The position numbers and the translations under genes were made by a program. Positions 36,001 to 43,746 of a stretch of DNA of 51,250 bases are shown here, piece after piece. Origin of the DNA: Terriglobia bacterium. Its GTDB lineage: Bacteria > Acidobacteriota > Terriglobia > Bryobacterales > Bryobacteraceae. Location: assembly GCA_021325175.1 (NCBI GenBank), contig JAJPHS010000031.1:1-51250 (forward strand). Direction: 5' to 3'. Under the pieces are notes generated by a model that saw only the letters and a list, made by a program, of their open reading frames with translations, made no database searches and was not told where the DNA came from. Position 1 is the stretch's first letter, and every line of letters begins with the position of its first letter.

Positions 36001-36273
36001 ATCGAGGAACTCGCTCCCGCCGAACCGGCGCAGCCGGAAAGCGGCGGCCGCGGCGGATTCGGCGCGCCGCAATCGAGACCCGCGCCGCAATCGAGACCCG
36101 CGCCGAATCTGGCGAACCTTGCCGGATTATTGGTCGGGGCCGTGATGCCGATGCAGGCCTCGGAGATGCCGCCCACAGCCGCGCAGCTCCAGGCCTGTAC
36201 GCGCGAGGAAGCCGCCTACACCGCGGTAATGGCCAAATGGACCGCCCTCAAATCGAAGTTGAATGCCAATTAA
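33004..36273 (+). CDS. Very large exported sortilin/VPS10-type propeller protein
   Basis: A 1089-residue secreted protein. After a signal peptide (RTLLAFLLAGIASAQ) it carries many BNR/Asp-box repeats of the form S-x-DGG-x-TW, for example STDFGSTW, STDAGKTW, SSDGGATF, STDGGSHW, STDGGDTW, TEDGGATW, TNGGHSW and THDGGKTW, as in sortilin/VPS10 and glycoside-hydrolase-like propellers. The C-terminal third has an Ig-like beta domain (GTYTVRLTVDGKSMTQPIVIKMDPRV) and a helical end. Such proteins are abundant in Acidobacteriota, usually annotated as glycosyl hydrolase or VPS10, without proven activity. TTG 33004 has AGGAG 8 bp upstream; ATG 33013 is an alternative. A duplicated 18-bp segment lies near the end. 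Confidence 0.9.
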   Translation: MSTMRTLLAFLLAGIASAQTIDGRLYSEMRWRSIGPPRAGRARALAGVASQPNVFYIGFDNGGVWRSTDFGSTWVPLFDDQPTGSIGAIAVAPSNPNIIYVGSGAGIIRPDLATGDGVYKSTDAGKTWTHLGLRDSQMIANIEVDPRDPDKLFVAALGHPYGPNAERGIFRSSDGGATFEKVLYKDEYTSGNDVRIDPKNPDVVYAALWQQQQGFYENGAFGGAGGGIFKSTDGGSHWTQLHGGLPAVIEANLAIAPGNTRVIYAMIAHPAGEGATAGRGGRGGGPNGTIGFYKSTDGGDTWRLAADDPRIAETGSQRHPPDPRPLGRIGGGDLPTLSVDPSNENVVYSCSTVFWRTEDGGATWSAVRGAPGGDDYQKSWINPLHPNIILLVSDQGGVVSANRGQSWSNWYTQPTAAMYHVTADNAFPYRLCSGQQDSGSACVESRSMDGEITFHDWHPVGIEEYGEAAPDPKDPDLVYGGKVSLWNRRTSQKASVGPPGGGRGNEPVPPGAPPPRTVRTQPLEWSPKDPNVLFYATAGVWKTTNGGHSWTAISGDLTRGDKWEIPANAGKYASTVTPTALGSVTALAPSPLDVNVLWAGTGDGLVQVTFDGGAKWSNVTPPAIKAWTRIFNLDAGHFDTKTAYVAANTLRLDDLNPHFWRTHDGGKTWTEINNGIAPGAVSNAIREDPRKKGLLYASTDTQVWVSFDDGDHWHSLRQNMPAISVRDIEVKDDASCLCSDLVAGTHGRGFWILDDLTPLRQMTEAAAASGAYLFKPVTGIRIRFGTNDPTPWPPELLAGENPPNGAIVDYYLPRDATEVKMEFLDAAGHAVRTYSSSDPVMNPHPALDPVAYNKLCQERPTAPDCNLPLYWPAPPDVLKTSAGMHRFTWDMHYDPIPGTPGAGRGGESAVGAVPHRTYPTPASPWVAPGTYTVRLTVDGKSMTQPIVIKMDPRVKITPEVQQIFAWTTRMERNARAAEAAYKEARAMLEKTTDGALRRQIEELAPAEPAQPESGGRGGFGAPQSRPAPQSRPAPNLANLAGLLVGAVMPMQASEMPPTAAQLQACTREEAAYTAVMAKWTALKSKLNAN
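36064..36099 (+). repeat. Two-copy 18-bp tandem repeat within the VPS10-type gene
   Basis: The unit GCGCCGCAATCGAGACCC occurs twice without gap (36064-36081, 36082-36099), followed by a partial third copy. It encodes APQSRPAPQSRP, a proline-rich hinge, and is in frame, so length change would not break the gene. Confidence 0.9.
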
Positions 36274-36289
36274 CGTTTAGAACGGGGAT

Positions 36290-36310
36290 GATCCCGCCGC
36301 GCGCGGGATC
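36290..36310. terminator. Hairpin between convergent genes
   Basis: GATCCCGC (36290-36297) and GCGGGATC (36303-36310) form a perfect 8-bp stem with a 5-nt loop, in the 45 bp between the ends of two convergent genes. There is no U-tract on either strand, so it may be a GC-rich bidirectional terminator or only an RNA-stabilising end. Confidence 0.5.
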
Positions 36311-36318
36311 CCGCAACA

Positions 36319-37095
36319 TTATCCGTTGAAATACCTCAGCGCCTGCTGGATCGCATGATCGTAAACCGCCGCGCGGGCTGGATTCGCCGCGCGGATCGCT
36401 GCCAAATCGCGCTCGCGCGCCAGCCGCAGATCCACCGCGGTCGCCGCGTTCCAGACTTTTCGTCCCGCCTTCACATACGCCCGGATGGTCCGAAGGCCGA
36501 GCCCTTCCGCCACCCGCGTCGCCTGCGACCGCGAAAATCCCGCGTCGCGCAGCGTTTCGACCGCCGCGCTGAAACAGGGCAGAAGCAGCTCCGACGCAAG
36601 ATGCACCGCCGCGGAGTACAGCGCCTTCGCCGAAGAGGGGATCTCAATCAGCCGGCGACGCTCGGCCCAGGCCAGCCGGCGGATCTCGCGCAAAACCGCT
36701 GCATCTCCTTCGGCCACCAGAATTCCTTCATCGCCCGGAATCGCGTCCAGCGTGGCGATCCGCGCGCCGGGAGCCAGCTTTCGGAAACTCTCGCTCTCTC
36801 GCCGCCTGCCGCAGACCACGATCATTTTCCCCTCCGGATTTGCTTCCGCGGAAAATTCGCGCAGCACGCCGTCGAGCGCCGCTTCCGGCAGCGCAATCCA
36901 CACCAGCGCGCACTCGCTCAGCTCCGCGTACCCTTTCACCGGACGCCCGGCGCGCAGCGAATTTCCGATGCGCCGCGCCACACGCGGCGACGTGGCCTTG
37001 ATCGGCCCCAGCGAGCGCAGCACTCCCGGCATCCGCGCCAGAAAGGATTTGCCCAGCCCGCCGGCGCCGATCAGGCCGCTTTGTCCCGGCTTCAT
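36319..37095 (-). CDS. DUF2520-type Rossmann oxidoreductase-like protein
   Basis: A 258-residue protein with an N-terminal dinucleotide-binding Rossmann fold ([16 protein letters not shown] at about residues 7-22) and a C-terminal helical DUF2520-like part ([34 protein letters not shown]). It resembles pyrroline-5-carboxylate reductase or ketopantoate reductase in layout, but the reaction is not known. The glycine motif G-x-GG-x-G suggests NAD(P) binding. The ATG overlaps the stop of uvrB by four bases (ATGA), so the two genes should be co-expressed. Confidence 0.78.
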   Translation of the reverse strand: MKPGQSGLIGAGGLGKSFLARMPGVLRSLGPIKATSPRVARRIGNSLRAGRPVKGYAELSECALVWIALPEAALDGVLREFSAEANPEGKMIVVCGRRRESESFRKLAPGARIATLDAIPGDEGILVAEGDAAVLREIRRLAWAERRRLIEIPSSAKALYSAAVHLASELLLPCFSAAVETLRDAGFSRSQATRVAEGLGLRTIRAYVKAGRKVWNAATAVDLRLARERDLAAIRAANPARAAVYDHAIQQALRYFNG

Positions 37096-39086
37096 GAAAC
37101 GGCCGCGCCCACGCTCCGGCCGCGCAGCTTCTTGATCCGGTCGCGAAACTCCACCGCTCCCTTGAAGTCGAACTTGCGCGCCGCTTCGCGCATCCGTTCT
37201 TCAAGCTCGGCGATGTAGGTTTCCATTTTTTCCGGCGGCAGCGATTCGATCTCGCTCTCCGGCTCGAGCGGCACCGTCACGTAATCCGCCTCGGCCACGG
37301 CCACCAGCGTCGCGTCGATCGCCTTCACGATCGATTGCGGCTCGATTCCATTGGCTTCGTTGTAGGCGCGCTGCAACGCGCGCCGCCGCCTGGTCTCTTC
37401 GATCGCCCGCCGCATCGAATCCGTCATCACGTCGGCGTAGAGAATCACGCGACCGTTCACGTTGCGCGCCGCGCGCCCCATGGTCTGGATCAACGATCCC
37501 GCCGAACGCAGAAAGCCTTCCTTGTCCGCGTCCAGGATTGCGACCAGCGAAACCTCCGGCAGATCCAGTCCCTCGCGCAGAAGATTCACCCCGATCAAAA
37601 CGTCGTAGGTCCCGCGCCGCAGATCGCGCAGAATTTTCACGCGGTCCAGCGTCGATACCTCCGAATGCAGATACGCGCATTTCACGCCCGCCTCGGTGTA
37701 ATGCTCGGAAAGATCTTCCGCCATTCGCTTGGTCAGCGTCGTCACCAGCACCCGCTCGTTGCGCTCGGCGCGCAGCCGGATCTCATTGAGCAGATCGTCC
37801 ACCTGGCCGCGAATCGGCTTTACCTCGATCTCCGGATCGACCAGTCCCGTCGGCCGGATGATCTGCTCCACCACCACGCCGGAGGTTTTCGTCAGCTCGT
37901 AGGGCCCCGGAGTCGCCGAAACGTAAACCACCTGGTGGACCCGATTTTCAAACTCCTCAAACGTCAGGGGGCGATTGTCCAGCGCGCTCGGCAGCCGGAA
38001 CCCGTACTTGACCAGCGTCTCCTTGCGCGACCGGTCGCCGTGATACATGCCTTGGAGCTGCGGAATCGTCTGGTGGCTTTCATCGATGAACAGCAGCGCG
38101 TCGTGCGGCAGATAATCGAGCAGCGTCGGCGGCGCCTGTCCCGGCAGGCGCCCGGAAAAATGCCGCGAGTAATTCTCAATTCCGTGGCAATATCCGATAT
38201 TCCGGATCATTTCCAGGTCGAACATGGTTCGCTGGTACAGCCGCTGCGCCTCAATCCGCTTGCCTTCCTTTTCAAGCTCGCCCTTCCACCACGTCAGCTC
38301 ATTTTCGATGCTGCGCAGCGCATTCGACCGCGTCTCGGCCGACATCACGTAGTGCGTTTTGGGGTAAATCGGCAGCCGCAGGTAGGTCTGTTTCACCTGC
38401 CCGGTCAGCGGATCGATCTGATCGAGCGATTCGATCTCGTCGCCCCACAGGCTGATGCGATAGGCGCTGTCATCGTAGGTCGGAAATACCTCGATCACGT
38501 CGCCGCGGACGCGAAAAGTCCCGCGCCGGAAATCTCCCTCGTGCCGCTCGTATAGAATGTCCACCAGCCGCGACGTAATCTCGGACCGCTGAATTTTCTG
38601 CCCCTTTTCGAGCATCAGCAGCATCCCGTAATAAGCCTCCGGCGAACCGAGGCCGTAGATGCAGCTTACGCTCGCCACGATCACGCAGTCGCGCCGCTCA
38701 AAAAGCGATCGCGTCGCGGAAAGCCGCAGCTTGTCCAGTTCATCGTTGATCGTCGCCTCTTTTTCGATGTACACGTCGCCCGAGGGGATGTAGGCCTCGG
38801 GCTGATATTAATCGTAGTAGCTGACGAAGTATTCGACCGCATTTCCCGGGAAAAACGTCTTGAATTCCTGAAATAACTGCGCCGCCAGGGTTTTGTTGTG
38901 CGCTAAAACCAGCGCCGGCCGGCCGAAGGCTTCGATCACCTTGGCCATCGTAAACGTCTTGCCCGACCCGGTAACTCCCAGCAACACCTGATGCTGATCG
39001 CCGTCCTTGATGCCGCGCACCAGCGCCTCGATCGCCGCCGCTTGATCGCCGCGAGGCTCATAGTCGATTCCCAGCCGGAAAGACAC
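37092..39086 (-). pseudogene. uvrB: UvrB excinuclease subunit with one in-frame TAA
   Basis: The whole frame is 664 codons, the normal length of UvrB, the DNA-damage-verifying helicase-like subunit of nucleotide excision repair. Intact parts are Walker [14 protein letters not shown], the beta-hairpin region (the codons around GGTTAATATCAG), the DESH box (LFIDESHQT), QTMGRAARN and the C-terminal UVR motif that binds UvrC. Codon 93 (38810-38808) is TAA. The conserved segment VSYYDYYQPEAY reads VSYYD-stop-YQPEAY, so one tyrosine codon has become a stop by one base change. No frameshift is involved, and both halves remain well conserved. The GTG start follows AAAGGGA closely. Since uvrB is rarely lost, an error in the sequence or a very recent mutation is most likely. 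Confidence 0.9.
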
Positions 39087-39093
39087 TCCCTTT

Positions 39094-39113
39094 CAATATA
39101 AAGGTTAATATTG
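39094..39113. promoter_or_regulatory. 20-bp near-palindrome in the uvrB/hydrolase divergent gap
   Basis: CAATATAAAGGTTAATATTG is a palindrome with 8 of 10 pairs matched, in the 43 bp between the two start codons. It contains TATATT (minus, 39100-39095) and TAATAT (plus, 39106-39111), each suitable as a -10 box for the divergent genes. It could be an operator that controls both. Confidence 0.5.
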
Positions 39114-39129
39114 AGTTGGGCCGGGACGT

Positions 39130-39765
39130 GTGACGGCGTTCAAACGTTTTGAGCGGGAAATGGTTCGAGGTTGGCTGCATGAGCCTTCATCGCCCGCCGT
39201 CCGCGCGCTGGCGCTAACGCACGGCGCCGCCGGAAACTGCGAGGCTCCGCTGCTCCAGGCGGCGGCCGGGGCGTTCTCCCAAAAAGGCTGGATCGTGCTC
39301 CGTTTCGATCTGCCTTTCCGGCAATCGCGCCCTCACGGCCCGCCGTTTCCGGCCCAGGCGGCGCGCGATCGTGAAGGAATCGCGCGAGCCGCCGATGCGC
39401 TGCGCCAGCTTTCCGGAGCCGATGTCTATCTCGGCGGCCACTCCTACGGCGGACGCCAGGCGACCATGGCGGCGGCGGAAAATCCCGCGCTCGCCGCCGC
39501 GCTCCTGCTGCTCTCTTATCCTCTGCATCCGCCGGGCAAACCGGAGCGCCCGCGCACGGAGCACTTCGCCAGGCTCGGTGCGCCGGCCCTGTTTGTTCAT
39601 GGCACGCGCGATCCTTTCGGCTCCATTTCGGAAATGGAGCAGGCCCTCCGGCTCATTCCCGCCCGCGCCGAGCTTCAAATCATCGACGGCGCGCCGCACG
39701 GCGTGCCCGCCTCCGCCTCCCATGAAATCGCGCGGCGTTTTCTCCAATTCTGCGAAAAATCGTGA
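39130..39765 (+). CDS. Alpha/beta hydrolase, KANL3/Tex30-like
   Basis: A 211-residue alpha/beta hydrolase. The nucleophile elbow is GGHSYGG (Ser about residue 104), the acid residue is probably the Asp of HGTRDPFGS and the base His is in GAPHGV, so the triad looks complete. LTHGAAGN near the N terminus is the oxyanion-side HG motif. The small dienelactone-hydrolase-like size fits the KANL3/Tex30 family; the substrate is unknown. The GTG start has no ribosome-binding site, and the stop overlaps the start of the histidine kinase gene by one base (TGATG). It is thus the first gene of the kinase-regulator operon. Confidence 0.85.
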   Translation: MTAFKRFEREMVRGWLHEPSSPAVRALALTHGAAGNCEAPLLQAAAGAFSQKGWIVLRFDLPFRQSRPHGPPFPAQAARDREGIARAADALRQLSGADVYLGGHSYGGRQATMAAAENPALAAALLLLSYPLHPPGKPERPRTEHFARLGAPALFVHGTRDPFGSISEMEQALRLIPARAELQIIDGAPHGVPASASHEIARRFLQFCEKS

Positions 39766-40997
39766 TGAGCCGCTATCTCCGACTTCAGGATTTCGTCTGG
39801 CTGGTGCTGTTCGCCGCCATTGCCGTGTTCAGCCCGGTGCACGATCCGGTGGTGATCGCCTGTTTGATCGCGATCGGCATCGTGCAGGTTCTGGAATCGC
39901 GCATCGGCCCGAAGTTCGCCATCGTGTTCAATCTGGCGCTGTGCTACCCGCTGATGTATTTCAGCCAGCCGTTCCCCATTGAAATCAACTCCAGCTACTG
40001 GTACCTGCTCTTCCTCCCCGTCGTCTCCGCCGCCAGCACATTCGATTTTTTGGGCAGCGCGCTGGTGGCGATCATCGCCGCCGCTGAAAACGCTTCGCTG
40101 CTGGTCTGGGTTTGGGAATACAACCGCATCTCGCCCGACGCTCCCGTGATTTTCGATCGCGACAATCAGTTGGAGCTGGTGCTTCGCCTGTTGTCTTTGT
40201 TTCTGGTAAGCTACGCCACCCATCAGCTCGCCAGGGCCAAGCGCGAAGAGGCCGCCAAGTATCAGCGCGCGGCAGAGCAGCTCGCCGCCGCCAACCGCAG
40301 TCTGAAGGAGGCCGAACAACAGGTCCGGCGGTCGGAGCGGCTGGCGGCCCTGGGGCAGCTCACCGCCGGCCTGGCGCACGAGCTTCGCAACCCCATGGGC
40401 ACCATGAAGACTTCTGCGGAGCTTCTGGCGCGCAGCGTCGAAAAGGAAAACGAAATCGCCCGCGAAATGGCGGCCTTCATCAAGGACGAAGTCGATCGCA
40501 CCAATTCGCTGATCACGCGCTTTCTCGACTTCGCCAAGCCGCTCAGCCTGAAGCCGCAGCCGGTGGATCTGGCGGCCATGCTCGATCACGTTGTCCAAAG
40601 ATTCGAGCGCGAAAATCGCTGGAACATTTCCGTCTACAAAAACTATTCTCCCGATATTCCCCCCGTTCCCATGGACGCCGAGTTGATGGAGCGCGTAATC
40701 CTGAACCTGATGACCAACGCCGCGCAGGCCAGCCCGCCCTCCGGCGCGATCACGGTGAAGACGCGCCTGGCCGGCGGCATGGCGGAGATCGCGGTGATCG
40801 ATCGCGGCTCGGGCATCGATCCCAGGAATCTGGAGAGTATTTTCAACCCGTTTTTCACCACGAAATCCGACGGTGTCGGCCTTGGCCTGGCCATCTGCTC
40901 CAAAATCGTCGACGAGCACGGCGGCCAGATCAAGGTGGAAAGCGCGCCGGGCGAAGGCAGCGTGTTTCACGTTTTTCTTCCCGTTCGCCGACAATAG
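39765..40997 (+). CDS. Membrane-bound sensor histidine kinase
   Basis: A 410-residue kinase from the ATG at 39765, which overlaps the previous stop. The N-terminal 160 residues contain about five or six membrane helices (FVWLVLFAAIAVF, VVIACLIAIGIVQVL, FAIVFNLALCYPLMYF, YWYLLFLPVVSAAS, LVAIIAAAENASLLV, LVLRLLSLFLVSY) with little periplasmic loop, so it may sense the membrane or a lipophilic signal. A coiled coil follows, then the dimerisation box GLAHELRNPMGTMK with His205 as phosphoacceptor, and the ATPase domain with N-box LNLMTNAAQA, G1 DRGSGI and G2 GVGLGLAICSKIV. Its partner is almost certainly the NtrC-type regulator 6 bp downstream. Confidence 0.94.
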   Translation: MSRYLRLQDFVWLVLFAAIAVFSPVHDPVVIACLIAIGIVQVLESRIGPKFAIVFNLALCYPLMYFSQPFPIEINSSYWYLLFLPVVSAASTFDFLGSALVAIIAAAENASLLVWVWEYNRISPDAPVIFDRDNQLELVLRLLSLFLVSYATHQLARAKREEAAKYQRAAEQLAAANRSLKEAEQQVRRSERLAALGQLTAGLAHELRNPMGTMKTSAELLARSVEKENEIAREMAAFIKDEVDRTNSLITRFLDFAKPLSLKPQPVDLAAMLDHVVQRFERENRWNISVYKNYSPDIPPVPMDAELMERVILNLMTNAAQASPPSGAITVKTRLAGGMAEIAVIDRGSGIDPRNLESIFNPFFTTKSDGVGLGLAICSKIVDEHGGQIKVESAPGEGSVFHVFLPVRRQ

Positions 40998-41003
40998 AAT
41001 TCT

Positions 41004-42335
41004 ATGAATCGGAAATCGATTCTGGTGGTCGAGGACGAGGAAAAGCTGCGCCGCGTCGTGGGGATGCACCTTTCCTCGGCGGGTTACGAGGTCAAGGCGG
41101 CCGGAACCGCCGAGGAAGCAATCAAGTACGCCGGCGACGCCGATCTCATCCTGACCGATCTGCGGCTGCCGGGCATGGACGGGCTGGCGCTGCTTGAAAA
41201 ACTGAATGCGCAAAACTCGCAGGCGCCGGTGGTTGTCATGTCCGCGTTCGGCACCGTCGAAAACGCGGTGGAGGCGATGAAAAAGGGCGCGGTCGATTTT
41301 CTGCCCAAGCCTTTTTCGCTCGATCACCTCAGCGTCGTGGTGGAAAAAGCGCTCGAAGTGAGCAAGTTGCGCGATGAGAATCGCGAGCTGCGCGAGGCGC
41401 TCGGAAAAAAATATCAGTTTGAGAACATCATCGGCCGCAGCCCGGCGATGCAGGAAATCTTCGCCACCATCGAACGCGTCGCCGGCACTCGCGCGACCGT
41501 GCTGCTGTGCGGGGAAAGCGGCGTCGGAAAAGACATGATCGCGCGCGCCATCCATCAGCATTCTCCGCGCCGGGAACGCCCGTTCGTCAAGATCAACTGC
41601 ACCGCCATCCCGGAAAACCTGATGGAAAGCGAGCTCTTCGGCTACGAAAAGGGCGCTTTTACCGGCGCCAACACCTCCAAGCCCGGAAAATTCGAGCAGG
41701 CCGATACCGGCACCGTTTTTCTCGACGAAATCGGCGACGTGCCGGCATCCATTCAGGTAAAGCTGCTGCGCGTGCTTCAGGACCGCGAGTTCGAGCGGCT
41801 GGGCAGCAACAAGGTCCTGCACACCGATGTGCGGGTCATCGCGGCCACCAACGTCGATCTGCGCGCCGCGCTGGAGCAGGGAACATTTCGCGAGGATTTG
41901 TATTATCGCCTGAACGTGGTTCCGCTGAACATCCCCCCGCTGCGCGAGCGCAAGGAGGATATCCCGTTTCTGGTCGACCATTTCGCCAAGAAATTCGGCG
42001 GCGAGCTGAGCGAAGGCGCGCTCGAGCGCCTGATGAGCTATCACTGGCCCGGCAATGTTCGCGAGTTGGAGAACGTCGTCGAGCGCAGTGTTCTTCTGGC
42101 GCGCGGCCCTCGCGTCGAAGCCGAGGATATCCGCATCGACACCGCCGCCGCCCGCTCGCGTCCGGCGGGCTCCGATCATTTTCTGCCGGAAGGAATGACG
42201 CTCGATGAATACGAGCAGTCCATCATTCGCGAGGCGTTGAAGCGCGCCAACGGGAACAAGAGCCAGGCGGCGAGATTGCTCGGGTTGACGCGCAACGCGC
42301 TGCGCTATCGGTTGGCGCAGATGGGCATCGAGTAG
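41004..42335 (+). CDS. NtrC-family sigma54-dependent response regulator
   Basis: A 443-residue activator with three domains. A receiver domain occupies residues 1-120, with phosphoacceptor Asp52 in ILTDLRLPG and Lys in LPKPF. The AAA+ sigma54-interaction domain (about 140-370) has Walker A GESGVGKD at 170, the sigma54-contacting GAFTGA loop at 217-222 and Walker B FLDEIGD. A Fis-type helix-turn-helix ends the protein (NKSQAARLLGLTRNALRYRLAQMGIE). It should open sigma54 promoters when phosphorylated by the kinase encoded upstream. The two sigma54 elements at 29900-30081 are the only such targets recognised in the window, but a link is unproven. It is convergent with mdh, 5 bp apart. Confidence 0.96.
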   Translation: MNRKSILVVEDEEKLRRVVGMHLSSAGYEVKAAGTAEEAIKYAGDADLILTDLRLPGMDGLALLEKLNAQNSQAPVVVMSAFGTVENAVEAMKKGAVDFLPKPFSLDHLSVVVEKALEVSKLRDENRELREALGKKYQFENIIGRSPAMQEIFATIERVAGTRATVLLCGESGVGKDMIARAIHQHSPRRERPFVKINCTAIPENLMESELFGYEKGAFTGANTSKPGKFEQADTGTVFLDEIGDVPASIQVKLLRVLQDREFERLGSNKVLHTDVRVIAATNVDLRAALEQGTFREDLYYRLNVVPLNIPPLRERKEDIPFLVDHFAKKFGGELSEGALERLMSYHWPGNVRELENVVERSVLLARGPRVEAEDIRIDTAAARSRPAGSDHFLPEGMTLDEYEQSIIREALKRANGNKSQAARLLGLTRNALRYRLAQMGIE

Positions 42336-42340
42336 CCCTT

Positions 42341-43276
42341 CTAGCCGATTTTGGGCTTGATCACGTCGATTAATTCCTGCACCGACGCGGCGCTTTTGTT
42401 GAGCATCGCCTTCTCGCTCTCCTCCAGGCGAATCTCATAAATTTTTTCGATTCCGCCGCGCCCCAGCTTCACCGGAACGCCGACGAACAGCCCGTGAATC
42501 CCGTACTCGCCTTCAAGATACGCCGCGCACGGCAGGACTTTTTTCTTGTCCTTCAGAATCGATTCAACCATCTCCACGGCGGCCGCCGCGGGCGCGTAAT
42601 AGGCGCTGCCGCTCTTGAGATACTTCACGATCTCCGCTCCGCCGTTGCGCGTGCGCTCGACAATCTGATCGAGCGTGTCTTGCGGCATCAGCTCTGTGAG
42701 CGGAATCCCGGAAACGCTGGAAAGCCGCACCACCGGAACCATCGTGTCGCCGTGGCCGCCCATCACCACCGCGGTCACGTTCTCCACCGACACGTTCAGC
42801 TCCGCGGCGATAAACGTTCTGAAGCGCGCCGAATCGAGCACGCCCGCCATCCCGATCACGCGATTCTTGGCGAATTTGGAAACTTTGTAGGCCACCCAGC
42901 ACATCGCGTCCAGCGGATTGGTCACCAGCACCAGAATGGCGTTCGGCGAATGCTTCACCACCTGTTCGGTAACGGACTTCACCACTTCATAATTCGCCAA
43001 CAGCAGATCGTCGCGGCTCATTCCGGGCTTGCGCGCCAGGCCCGCGGTGATCACAACCACGTCCGAGTTCGCCGTCGGCCCGTAATCGTTGGCGCCAGTG
43101 ACGCGCACGTCATAGCCTTCGATAGGTCCGGTTTGGAGCATATCGAGCGCCTTTCCCATGGGCACTCCTTCGATCACATCGACCAGAACAATATCGGCGA
43201 TTTCCTTGAAGGCGAGTGTCAGAGCGCAGCTTGCGCCGACGTTCCCGCCGCCCACTACCGTGACTTTGTTTCGCAT
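42341..43276 (-). CDS. mdh: Malate dehydrogenase, LDH-like type
   Basis: A 311-residue NAD-dependent malate dehydrogenase of the LDH-like branch, which interconverts malate and oxaloacetate in the TCA cycle. The Rossmann motif is [14 protein letters not shown], the NAD-selecting Asp follows in IVLVDVIEG, the substrate-binding arginines lie in [21 protein letters not shown] follows, and the catalytic His is in GGHGDTMVP. The Arg in ARKPGMSR (not Gln) indicates malate, not lactate. The ATG has no ribosome-binding site and a TATAAT box ends 9 bp upstream, which suggests a very short or absent leader. The MaoC gene lies 35 bp away in the opposite direction. Confidence 0.95.
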   Translation of the reverse strand: MRNKVTVVGGGNVGASCALTLAFKEIADIVLVDVIEGVPMGKALDMLQTGPIEGYDVRVTGANDYGPTANSDVVVITAGLARKPGMSRDDLLLANYEVVKSVTEQVVKHSPNAILVLVTNPLDAMCWVAYKVSKFAKNRVIGMAGVLDSARFRTFIAAELNVSVENVTAVVMGGHGDTMVPVVRLSSVSGIPLTELMPQDTLDQIVERTRNGGAEIVKYLKSGSAYYAPAAAAVEMVESILKDKKKVLPCAAYLEGEYGIHGLFVGVPVKLGRGGIEKIYEIRLEESEKAMLNKSAASVQELIDVIKPKIG

Positions 43277-43285
43277 AGAAGTGCG

Positions 43286-43291
43286 ATTATA
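43286..43291 (-). promoter_or_regulatory. TATAAT box before mdh
   Basis: Exact sigma70 -10 consensus on the minus strand, ending 9 bp before the mdh ATG; the predicted transcription start falls within a few bases of the start codon. No good -35 was found at 16-18 bp. Confidence 0.55.
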
Positions 43292-43311
43292 ACCTACTTG
43301 GGGAGGACGGC

Positions 43312-43746
43312 TTGTATTTTGAAGATTACGAGCTCGGTAGCGTTGCGGTTTCTCGCGGCCGCACGATTACCGAATCCGATATCGTGAATTTCGCAGGCCT
43401 TTCCGGCGACTTCGTCGAGCTTCATATGAACGAGGAATACGCCAAAAACGGCCCGTTCGGGCGGCGCATCGCGCACGGCGCATTGATTTTCAGCATCTCC
43501 ACCGGTCTGATGATGCAGATGACCGGCGATTGGGAAGCCGTGGTCGCGTTCTATGGCGTCGATAAGCTTCGCTTCACCGCGCCGGTATTTATCGGCGATA
43601 CCGTGCGCGTTTCGCGCCGGGTGGTCGAAAAGCAATTGAAGAACGCCGAACGCGGCGTGGTTGCGCTCGAAAACACGGTTTTGAATCAGGACGGCAAACC
43701 GGTGATCGTCTACACCGCGCTGATGATGGTGAAGACCCGCAAATGA
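43312..43746 (+). CDS. MaoC-type (R)-specific enoyl-CoA hydratase-like protein
   Basis: A 144-residue hotdog-fold protein of the MaoC dehydratase family. Characteristic segments are [31 protein letters not shown] and the hydratase motif [13 protein letters not shown], with the Asp-x4-His pair that activates water, then [10 protein letters not shown]. It probably hydrates or dehydrates a CoA thioester. The TTG start has GGGGAGG 5 bp upstream, which decides it. The stop overlaps the ATG of the CoA transferase gene by four bases (ATGA). Together they look like a short acyl-CoA pathway, for example for a branched-chain or aromatic acid. Confidence 0.9.
   Translation: MYFEDYELGSVAVSRGRTITESDIVNFAGLSGDFVELHMNEEYAKNGPFGRRIAHGALIFSISTGLMMQMTGDWEAVVAFYGVDKLRFTAPVFIGDTVRVSRRVVEKQLKNAERGVVALENTVLNQDGKPVIVYTALMMVKTRK

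Noticed and set aside
37335..38555. 406-codon plus-strand frame inside uvrB
   Set aside because: It is the complement of conserved UvrB motifs (DESH box, QTMGRAARN) and has no independent support.
27476..38810. TAA recoded as tyrosine in this genome
   Set aside because: TAA ends many normal genes in the window (M16 peptidase, dGTPase-like, HemW, HpcH aldolase, crotonase, propeller protein), so a general reassignment is not possible.
39675..42179. 834-codon open frame opposite the kinase and NtrC-type genes
   Set aside because: The plus strand encodes two clear, complete proteins with all motifs. The antisense frame is a product of GC-rich third positions and shows no recognisable domain.
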